Assembly: GCA_020853175.1 (NCBI GenBank)
Contig: JADYZK010000230.1
Coordinates: 1 to 6,610, forward strand
Reading direction: 5' to 3'
DNA: 6,610 bases
From: Bacteroidales bacterium
GTDB lineage: Bacteria > Bacteroidota > Bacteroidia > Bacteroidales > F082
Both the position numbers and the translations under genes were made by a program. The notes beneath the pieces were generated by a model. It saw only the letters and a list, made by a program, of their open reading frames with translations, was not told the DNA's origin and made no database searches. Positions within the stretch are counted from its first letter, which is position 1. Each line of letters starts with the position of its first letter. This document shows, one piece after another, positions 1 through 5,440 of the stretch.

Positions 1-347
1 AAACCGGCACCACAAAAAACAACATCAATACCTTCTTCTATTGAGGCCTGCATCAGCTCATCAAAATTAGATAAAGCCACCATGATATTCACTCCCAAAA
101 CGCCGCGGCTAAGCTTTCTTGCTTTTTGAATTTCAGCTCGGAGACCCGTAATGCCATTTTCGAAAAAACCTACGCCGGGTTTCTTGTAGAGCATTCCCAA
201 TCCGGCAGCGGAAATCACTCCAACGCCGCCTTCGTTGGCCACTGCAGAAGCCAGTCCGGCAAGTGAAATGCCAACACCCATTCCTCCCTGTATTATAGGT
301 GTAGGGATGAAAAGACCGCCAATATTCAATGGTTTAAAATGTGTCAT
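1..347 (-). CDS. Nitronate monooxygenase-like flavoprotein (2-nitropropane dioxygenase/FabK-like family), N-terminal part only
   Basis: The minus-strand frame opens with ATG at 347 (MTHFKPLNIGGLFIPTPIIQ) and runs without a stop to the window edge, giving 115 codons; the C-terminal part, probably about two thirds, lies outside. Visible features fit the start of an FMN-binding TIM barrel of the nitronate monooxygenase family: PIIQGGMGVG at about residues 17-26, an alanine/glycine-rich strand-helix with NEGGVGVISAAGLG at about 40-53, then GVNIMVALSNFDEL (about 83-96) and EGIDVVFCGAG near the cut. Family members oxidise alkyl nitronates using FMN, while FabK relatives are enoyl-ACP reductases. 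The nearest matches I recall for GVNIMVA...EGIDVVF are annotated as nitronate monooxygenases, but substrate cannot be decided from the N-terminus. The protein is expected to be cytoplasmic. A 218-bp gap separates it from the LytTR gene upstream, and a promoter-like motif lies there, so it is probably transcribed alone or as the first gene of a unit running off the left edge. Confidence 0.85.
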   Translation of the reverse strand, partial: MTHFKPLNIGGLFIPTPIIQGGMGVGISLAGLASAVANEGGVGVISAAGLGMLYKKPGVGFFENGITGLRAEIQKARKLSRGVLGVNIMVALSNFDELMQASIEEGIDVVFCGAG

Positions 348-432
348 AAGAAGCTGAATTTAATGATAAATTTCTGGTAAAAACAACCTTAAAAACTTCA
401 CAAAGCAAGGGGTTGATTTACCGTTCAATGCA

Positions 433-440
433 CAAAGTTA
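433..440 (-). promoter_or_regulatory. Candidate Bacteroidota -7 promoter element for the nitronate monooxygenase-like gene
   Basis: Read on the minus strand the bases are TAACTTTG, an exact match to the TAnnTTTG element used by the Bacteroidota primary sigma factor. Transcription would start near 425 and leave a leader of about 80 nt before the ATG at 347. No good -33 TTG/TTTG box is visible at the usual spacing, so this is a moderate call from one half of the promoter. The rest of the 348-565 gap shows no other gene or convincing site. Confidence 0.4.
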
Positions 441-565
441 AAGCATGAAAACCAGCATATCCGTAAAATGGGTTTGATTACCGAAAAGGTTTGGAACTGT
501 AGGGTTTTGGGATGAAATGACCAGCTTCAAGGGACGGATTGTCAGACAAACTGGAGCCGGAAAGC

Positions 566-1426
566 TTAATTTTTACCGAAAAGCTTTCTTAATTCAACCA
601 CTTTGTGTCGGGCCACCGATACTTGAAAATCGAGCCCTTCCATTTCAAGGGTATAGGCAGGGGATGCTCCCGTTATCCGTTTCACATAATGGCTGTTGAT
701 GAGGCAGCATCGGTGGCATTTAATGATTTCAGGGAAAGATTCAAGGAGCGTTTCAACATTGCTTAACGTTTGCCGGATCAACTGCCGACGCACGAGCTTG
801 TCTTTGAAATAAAATATTTCTATATAATTCCCCGCCGACTGAATGAGCACAATGTTAGCAAGGCTGTCTTCAAAAGTTTCTTTACCATTTATTGACTGGA
901 TGTGAATGGCCTGACTTTTTTTTTCTTTGGAACTTTTGTCCTGTTCTTCTATCCAATGCCGGCCAGAATCAAACACCTTAACTACTTTATTTTTAAGTAC
1001 ATGGTTGTAATTCACCATATTAAAAAGCACCAACGGAAGCAATGAAAGTGCAGCCGAACTAAACAGGGTATGCGATTGCATTTCGGGTATTTTGAAGACT
1101 ATGGCAGAAAGACTAAAACCGGTTATAAGTACAATCAGCATCCCCAAGTTCCAGATGATCTCCTTGCGGATGGTCCATCGAGCAGATTCAAAAAGACGGG
1201 GCAGCAGGCCCGGCATAACAAGTGTACTGATAAAAAAAGTGATGGCACTCACCAAACCAAGGATAAGGACAAAATAACCGTCTTTGTGGGAAGACAAAAA
1301 ATCAATGCCAAAAGGTTGAAAATACAGCGTTATCAGCATGAATCCCATACTTACCAGCGTGATCGTACGGAGGTTATGTTTAAAATTATTATGAAATGGA
1401 TAGGGCTGATTTAAGTTTTCAAACAT
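566..1426 (-). CDS. Membrane-anchored LytTR-family DNA-binding regulator
   Basis: This 286-aa protein is a four-helix membrane domain joined to a C-terminal LytTR DNA-binding domain. Hydrophobic segments lie at about residues 21-37, 50-75, 89-112 and 118-138, and the first ends in FQPFG, a motif common in Bacteroidota proteins of this type. A charged linker (about 145-172) leads to the LytTR domain (about 174-286), with IQSAGNYIEIF (195-205), RQTLSNVE (218-225), the CHRCCLIN core (238-245, matching the usual HRS.lVN region) and the C-terminal VARHK helix start (271-275). There is no receiver (REC) domain, so control by phosphorylation at this protein is unlikely; signals may be sensed in the membrane domain. 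LytTR domains bind DNA direct repeats, but the targets are unknown. No histidine kinase is visible nearby. The ATG at 1426 was chosen because it is the first in frame and keeps the full first helix; AAGG touches the ATG directly and is too close to act as a normal ribosome-binding site. Confidence 0.88.
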   Translation of the reverse strand: MFENLNQPYPFHNNFKHNLRTITLVSMGFMLITLYFQPFGIDFLSSHKDGYFVLILGLVSAITFFISTLVMPGLLPRLFESARWTIRKEIIWNLGMLIVLITGFSLSAIVFKIPEMQSHTLFSSAALSLLPLVLFNMVNYNHVLKNKVVKVFDSGRHWIEEQDKSSKEKKSQAIHIQSINGKETFEDSLANIVLIQSAGNYIEIFYFKDKLVRRQLIRQTLSNVETLLESFPEIIKCHRCCLINSHYVKRITGASPAYTLEMEGLDFQVSVARHKVVELRKLFGKN

Positions 1427-1446
1427 CCTTTAGCAATTTACTTGCG

Positions 1447-1454
1447 TAAAGATA
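1447..1454 (-). promoter_or_regulatory. Possible -7 promoter element for the LytTR gene
   Basis: On the minus strand the bases read TATCTTTA, seven of eight matches to TAnnTTTG. It would start transcription about 15 nt before the LytTR ATG. A TTTG lies upstream but only about 13 nt away, shorter than the usual 19-21 nt. Transcription could instead come from the better match at 1638-1645, through the hairpin. Confidence 0.28.
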
Positions 1455-1528
1455 GAATTAAAACCATCAAATCCTTCGTAAAAGCCACTTGCAAGATGAA
1501 AAATTCGTGAAAAAAAACGGAATGGACT

Positions 1529-1599
1529 AAAAAGAGGAATGCCCTTGGGGAAAGGTATGAATTGAAAAAACAACAAATCAATTCAACCCCAAGGGCATT
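1529..1599 (-). terminator. Two-tier hairpin with T5 tract, candidate intrinsic terminator or structured RNA
   Basis: The outer arms 1538-1550 (AATGCCCTTGGGG) and 1587-1599 (CCCCAAGGGCATT) are a perfect 13-bp inverted repeat. Inside, 1558-1565 (TGAATTGA) and 1578-1585 (TCAATTCA) form a second perfect 8-bp stem with a 12-nt A-rich loop. An asymmetric bulge (7 nt against 1 nt) separates the stems. Read on the minus strand, the stem is followed after four bases by TTTTT (1533-1529), which supports termination of minus-strand transcripts such as that of the DUF2461 gene, whose stop is about 110 nt upstream. The plus strand has no matching T tract. The size and bulge are larger than a simple terminator needs, so an attenuator or small RNA remains possible. 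Confidence 0.55.
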
Positions 1600-1612
1600 A
1601 AGTTCGAACTTA
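1599..1612. repeat. 14-bp perfect palindrome next to the hairpin
   Basis: TAAGTTCGAACTTA reads the same on both strands and shares its first base with the right arm of the large hairpin. It could be a binding site for a dimeric regulator or, less likely, a small hairpin in the RNA, since a perfect palindrome leaves only a tight loop. No second copy was noticed in the window. Confidence 0.5.
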
Positions 1613-1637
1613 TAAAACAACCAACCAATTAGGATTG

Positions 1638-1645
1638 CAAATATA
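1638..1645 (-). promoter_or_regulatory. Candidate -7 promoter element upstream of the hairpin
   Basis: The minus strand reads TATATTTG, an exact match to TAnnTTTG. Transcription would begin near 1631 and run through the palindrome and the large hairpin to the T5 tract near 1529, giving an RNA of about 100 nt, or a leader of about 205 nt for the LytTR gene if it reads through. The -33 region is weak (TGTTCGG about 20 nt upstream), so the call rests on the -7 match and its placement. Confidence 0.35.
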
Positions 1646-1709
1646 GACCATTGACACTCCGAACAGCTATATCGAATCAGTTAACGGTAATTTTTAACAA
1701 GATAAAGGC

Positions 1710-2378
1710 TTAATGCATTTCAATATTTTCAACTGCACGGTTTAAAAAATTCATTAAAGGCAGCATTTGCTGAAATGTTTCAATTATAAATGGTGCTATA
1801 TCAGCATTTTGCATCAGATCAGGCGAAAAAGCGCGGCTTACAACATAATGCTTGTATTTGAGCAAATCTACATCAGGAAAATCAGCAGGAAATCCTTTGG
1901 GTACATTCACGAGTTTTTCGTCCATTAACTTGCCAAACATGGCCACAAATTGGGGTTCGTAGATGATTGCTTTGAACTCTTCGGCATTAAAATACACCTC
2001 CGATCGAACGGCGCGCAGCAGGTCAGGCATAGGGGCATAAAATCCGCCACCAACAAAAGACTGGCCGGGTTCAAAATGAATATAATAGCCGGCATTGCCA
2101 CTCCCTTTTCCACCTTTTACCAGATAAGCCCCCATATTTGTTTTGTAGGGCAGTTTATTTTTCGAGAAACGCACGTCGCGATTGATGCGGAAGATGCACT
2201 TTTTTGCCAACAAAGGCCCCAGCGTAGGGTCAATAGCGGTGAGGGGTTTTATCACCTGTTCAACAAGGTCAATCAGCTCATTTCGAGCCTCTTCATAATT
2301 TTTCCGATGGGCATCAAACCAAGATTTCTCATTGTTTTGGGCCAAGTCGGATAAAAAAGTAAGCAATGTTTTACTCAT
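1710..2378 (-). CDS. DUF2461 family protein (TIGR02453-like)
   Basis: The 222-aa protein has the length and motifs of the DUF2461 family: NNEKSWFDAHRKNYEEARNE at about residues 15-34, IFRINRDVRFSKNKLPYKTN at 62-81, then GAYL (83-86), and GYYIHFEPGQSFVGGGFYAP at 97-116. The conserved arginine/lysine cluster in the second motif and the aromatic HFEPG segment are hallmarks of the family. No biochemical role is established for it that I can state with confidence, and no signal peptide or membrane helix is present, so a cytoplasmic location is likely. The ATG at 2378 is the first in frame and places the family start (LLTFLSDLAQNNEKSWF) at the expected N-terminus. The gene is divergent from the outer-membrane operon across 64 bp. 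It has no sign of damage, and its codon use looks like that of its neighbours. Confidence 0.9.
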   Translation of the reverse strand: MSKTLLTFLSDLAQNNEKSWFDAHRKNYEEARNELIDLVEQVIKPLTAIDPTLGPLLAKKCIFRINRDVRFSKNKLPYKTNMGAYLVKGGKGSGNAGYYIHFEPGQSFVGGGFYAPMPDLLRAVRSEVYFNAEEFKAIIYEPQFVAMFGKLMDEKLVNVPKGFPADFPDVDLLKYKHYVVSRAFSPDLMQNADIAPFIIETFQQMLPLMNFLNRAVENIEMH

Positions 2379-2394
2379 AAGTCGTGTTTGGTTG

Positions 2395-2402
2395 CAAAAA
2401 TA
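2395..2402 (-). promoter_or_regulatory. Candidate -7 promoter element for the DUF2461 gene
   Basis: The minus strand reads TATTTTTG, an exact TAnnTTTG match placed 17 nt before the DUF2461 ATG, which implies a short leader of about 10 nt. No clear -33 box is seen at 19-21 nt upstream. Confidence 0.4.
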
Positions 2403-2405
2403 ATC

Positions 2406-2413
2406 TAAATTCG
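2406..2413 (+). promoter_or_regulatory. Possible -7 promoter element for the outer-membrane operon
   Basis: TAAATTCG matches TAnnTTTG at seven of eight positions and would leave a leader of about 25 nt before the ATG at 2443. TTTG and TTG occur upstream (2387-2394) but at less than the usual spacing. It lies almost back to back with the minus-strand element at 2395-2402, so the two promoters would overlap. Confidence 0.25.
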
Positions 2414-2442
2414 TTGTTGCATTTTAAAACGCTGCCCTACAC

Positions 2443-3261
2443 ATGAAAAACTATTTCATCATTCTCTTTCTACTTTGGGGACTTTCTGCCTCCGCTTTTG
2501 ACGGCTACGGAACAATTGGTGCCCGATCGGCTGCCATGGGCAGAGCTTCGGTGAGTTTAACCGATTTTTGGGCCATTCACAACAACCCGTCGGGCATTGC
2601 AATGCAACAACGCATAGCTGCAGGAATTGCTTTTGAAAACCGTTACCAATTGAAAGAGTTGAGTTTAAAGAGTGCAGCAGTGGTTTTGCCCGTTAACTTT
2701 GGCGTGTTGGGATTAAGTTTTAACCAATTCGGTTATAGTCAATACCAAGAAAACAAAATCGGCATCGCCTACGCCCGATCGTTTGGCCCCATGCTGCGTT
2801 TGGGTTTGCAATTGGATTATTTGTCAAGCCGTTTTGCAGAGGGCTATCCGGGCAGCGATCATGTCACTTTTGAAATCGGTGCACAATCCGATCTCACTGA
2901 AAAACTTACCGCCGCTGCAGTCATTTTCAATCCCTTAGGCGTAAAACGCTCTGATCTTACCAACGAACGCATTCCTGTTGTGATGCGCATCGGATTGGGC
3001 TATCACTTCACCACACAGCTCACGGCGGTGATGGAAATAGAAAAACGAACCGATTTTGGGCCTGATGGCCGTTTGGGATTGGAATACAAAATCAACGAAA
3101 AGTTCTATGCTCGAACAGGCGTTGCCGTTAACCCCGGCCTCTTCACCTTTGGTGCCGGATGGCATACCGGAAGGCTTCATTTCGACCTGGCCGCCTCCCT
3201 GCATCAAGTTTTGGGAAGCACTGCACAAGCCAGTTTAATCTATCATTTCGGTAAATTTTAA
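2443..3261 (+). CDS. PorV/PorQ-like outer-membrane beta-barrel protein
   Basis: This 272-aa protein begins with a signal peptide (residues 1 to about 18, cleavage likely after LSASA). It continues with GARSAAMG (26-33) and HNNPSGI (46-52), a pattern like the GAR.AAMG...NPAG start of the PorV/PorQ and FadL-related barrels. The remainder alternates polar and hydrophobic residues in short strands separated by turns, and it ends in IYHFGKF with a terminal phenylalanine, as expected for a substrate of the barrel-assembly machinery. It therefore probably sits in the outer membrane. PorV and PorQ serve the type IX secretion system, but this protein is shorter than PorV and no secretion gene is adjacent, so that role is not claimed. 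The next gene starts 4 bp after its stop, which suggests co-transcription and possibly translational coupling. The ATG at 2443 directly precedes the signal peptide. Confidence 0.75.
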   Translation: MKNYFIILFLLWGLSASAFDGYGTIGARSAAMGRASVSLTDFWAIHNNPSGIAMQQRIAAGIAFENRYQLKELSLKSAAVVLPVNFGVLGLSFNQFGYSQYQENKIGIAYARSFGPMLRLGLQLDYLSSRFAEGYPGSDHVTFEIGAQSDLTEKLTAAAVIFNPLGVKRSDLTNERIPVVMRIGLGYHFTTQLTAVMEIEKRTDFGPDGRLGLEYKINEKFYARTGVAVNPGLFTFGAGWHTGRLHFDLAASLHQVLGSTAQASLIYHFGKF

Positions 3262-3265
3262 ACTT

Positions 3266-5410
3266 ATGGGCTTGCTTGAAACGAACAAAAGACGGCTCTT
3301 CGCATGGCTCTTGATGTTGCTTCCCTTCGCGGCTTTTACGCAAGAAGGCGACACCACAGCACTTCAGCTCAACGAACGCATTACGGCGCAAATTGAAGCC
3401 ATTGCCGAATCGTTGGACGCACAGGTAGATTTTACCGACCTTGTTGAAAACTATTATTACTACACCGAAAACAAAATTAACATCAACGGGCCTGATATTG
3501 ATGAACTTAGAAATCTTTACCTGATCACCGATTTTCAATTGCAAAACCTTCAACAATACCTTAAAAAGTTCGGTGCCTTTGTAAGTATTTATGAGTTGAG
3601 CCTTGTGGAGGGTTTCGACGACAAAACAGTGGCAGTAATTACGCCCATCATTGATGTAAGCAGCGACAACAAAAAAAACGTATTAAAACCCAAGCAGATT
3701 GCAAAATATGGTCGGCACCAGCTGATCACTCGGTTAGAAAAAAACCTCAATCAACAAGCAGGATATCAGCCCATTGAAGATTCAGCATTATGGGAAAAAC
3801 CCTCATCACGCTACCTTGGTTCCAACGATAAGGTGTATGCCAAATACAGTTTTAACTACCGTAACAGGGTGAAGGCAGGCATCACCATGGACAAAGACGC
3901 CGGAGAGGCTTTCTTTAAAAACAAGGTGAATGATTCGCTTCAGCGCATTCTGGGAAGCAAATTGAAAAACGGTTTTGATTTTGTGTCCATGCATGCTTTT
4001 GTGGCTGATGTTGGAATTGTAAAAGCCATTGCATTAGGCGATTACCACCTTTCTTTCGGACAAGGAATCACGCTTTGGTCGGGACTGTCGTTTGGCAAAT
4101 CTACTGTTCCTACCCAAGTAATGCGTTTTGGCGGAGGACTGAAAGCCAACTCATCGGTTAACGAAAGTTTCTTTTTGCGTGGTGCAGCGGCCACCATCAA
4201 CCTGAAAGCGTTTGAAGTAACGGTTTTTTATTCTTCAAAGAACATTGATGCCAACGCCGGACTTCCCGACAGCCTGAGCAATGACAGTTATTTTGTTACC
4301 AGCTTACAGGTGAGCGGCTTACACAGAACCGTGAACGAGCTTTCCGACAAAGGAACAGTGCAGCAAAACCTCTATGGAGGACGTGTTGCCTTCAGAAGCA
4401 AGAAGCTCGAGCTGGGCTACACCATGCACCAAATGGTGCTGGGCGCTCCCCTGAACCCAAGGCTCTATCCTTATTCTCAATTCCGTTTTCAGAAAGATCG
4501 GTTGATGAACCAAGGCTTTGATTGGCGCTGGGTGAATCCCAAAATCATTTTCTTTGGCGAAGTGGGACGTAGCGACAATGGTGGAATGGCCGGTATTGCA
4601 GGTTTTGCTGCCCAACCTGCGGGCTTTGTTTCTATCACGGTGGCTTACCGTCATTACGAAAAAGAATACCAAAATCTTTTCAGCAATGCCTTCTCCGAAA
4701 GCACCTCAACCAACAATGAGTCAGGTTTATACGCAGGTATCGTTGCAAGTTTAGCGCCCGGATGGAAGCTTTCGGCCTATTCCGACCAATTTAAGTTTCA
4801 GTGGCTGCGTTTTTCAACCGATGCACCCAGCAAAGGCTATGATTATTTTGTGCAATCTGACTATCGCATCAGCCGGAGGGCCGACTTTTACCTGCGTTTC
4901 AGAACCAAACAAAAAATGACCAACGACAATGGGGCGTTGAACTGGATTGATTTCATTGTTCCTGAAACAAAAAATACCTATCGTTTTCATATTAATTATG
5001 CAGTAAGTCAGGCATTTGTGTTTAAAAACAGAGCTGAATTGATTGACTACAAACGCAGTGAGGAGCCCCACAAATACGGTTTCATCATTTATCAGGATGT
5101 ACTTTATCGCCCTCAAGACCAACCTTTTGAGTTGAGTTTCCGGTATGCCGTTTTTGATGCCGACAGCTACGATGCCCGTCTTTACGCCTACGAAAGCGAT
5201 GTGCTGTATGCCTTCTCCATTCCGGCTTTCTCCGAAAAAGGCAGTCGGGCTTACCTCTTATTAAAACTCAAAGCCATAAAAAACGTTGATATTTGGGCAC
5301 GTATCGCGCATACTTGGTACGACAGCCGAAGCACTATTGGCAGCGGACTCGACGTGATTGAAGGAAACAGCAAAACCGACTTGAAACTTCAACTCAGGTG
5401 GAAATTCTAA
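3266..5410 (+). CDS. Large outer-membrane barrel protein with N-terminal ComEA-like helix-hairpin-helix segment
   Basis: The 714-aa product has a signal peptide (residues 1 to about 26, charged TNKRR followed by LFAWLLMLLPFAAF). Residues about 70-130 align by eye with a ComEA-type tandem HhH domain: KININGPDIDELRNLYL resembles the VNINTA..EL opening, QQYLKKFGAFVSIYELSLVE the middle helix, and DDKTVAVITPII the last helix. The GIG hairpin turns of DNA-binding HhH motifs are replaced by LIT and GFD. From about residue 150 to the end the sequence is rich in aromatic, alternating strands (for example LGDYHLSFGQGITLWSGLSF near 252-271) and finishes with LKLQLRWKF, as in a large outer-membrane barrel. 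Proteins of this layout are common in Bacteroidota and are usually annotated only as HhH-domain proteins; their function is unknown to me. It lies 4 bp after the PorV-like gene and 30 bp before the esterase gene, in one apparent operon. Confidence 0.75.
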   Translation: MGLLETNKRRLFAWLLMLLPFAAFTQEGDTTALQLNERITAQIEAIAESLDAQVDFTDLVENYYYYTENKININGPDIDELRNLYLITDFQLQNLQQYLKKFGAFVSIYELSLVEGFDDKTVAVITPIIDVSSDNKKNVLKPKQIAKYGRHQLITRLEKNLNQQAGYQPIEDSALWEKPSSRYLGSNDKVYAKYSFNYRNRVKAGITMDKDAGEAFFKNKVNDSLQRILGSKLKNGFDFVSMHAFVADVGIVKAIALGDYHLSFGQGITLWSGLSFGKSTVPTQVMRFGGGLKANSSVNESFFLRGAAATINLKAFEVTVFYSSKNIDANAGLPDSLSNDSYFVTSLQVSGLHRTVNELSDKGTVQQNLYGGRVAFRSKKLELGYTMHQMVLGAPLNPRLYPYSQFRFQKDRLMNQGFDWRWVNPKIIFFGEVGRSDNGGMAGIAGFAAQPAGFVSITVAYRHYEKEYQNLFSNAFSESTSTNNESGLYAGIVASLAPGWKLSAYSDQFKFQWLRFSTDAPSKGYDYFVQSDYRISRRADFYLRFRTKQKMTNDNGALNWIDFIVPETKNTYRFHINYAVSQAFVFKNRAELIDYKRSEEPHKYGFIIYQDVLYRPQDQPFELSFRYAVFDADSYDARLYAYESDVLYAFSIPAFSEKGSRAYLLLKLKAIKNVDIWARIAHTWYDSRSTIGSGLDVIEGNSKTDLKLQLRWKF

Positions 5411-5440
5411 TTGATTCCATCACCTAACCACTTAAATACG

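Noticed and set aside
478..587. Two near-identical 15-mers (TTACCGAAAAGGTTT and TTACCGAAAAGCTTT) at 478-492 and 573-587
   Set aside because: They differ at one base, and the second is the coding end of the LytTR gene; two copies of such a short string are not convincing as binding sites.
560..588. 8-bp inverted repeat GAAAGCTT/AAGCTTTC around the LytTR stop codon as a terminator
   Set aside because: The stem is short, lies partly in the coding sequence, and is followed by CGGCTCC rather than a T tract on the minus strand.
1070..1414. Long plus-strand open frame opposite the LytTR gene
   Set aside because: It is antisense to a well-supported family protein, and its translation is lysine/arginine-rich with no domain.
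1438..1620. A 60-codon minus-strand open frame through the hairpin
   Set aside because: It needs a TTG start, its sequence is dictated by the inverted repeat and nearby T-rich tracts, and it has no recognisable domain. The ATG-started frame inside the hairpin is only six codons (MPLGLN) and is also explained by the repeat.
1681..1709. GTTAA/TTAAC inverted repeat just after the DUF2461 stop codon as its terminator
   Set aside because: The stem is only 5 bp and has no T tract; the larger hairpin at 1538-1599 is a better candidate.
1950..2354. Plus-strand open frame of 134 codons opposite the DUF2461 gene
   Set aside because: It is the shadow of a clear family match on the minus strand and has no recognisable motif.
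3143..3556. Minus-strand open frame spanning the junction of the two barrel genes
   Set aside because: It overlaps two well-supported plus-strand genes and has no export signal or domain.
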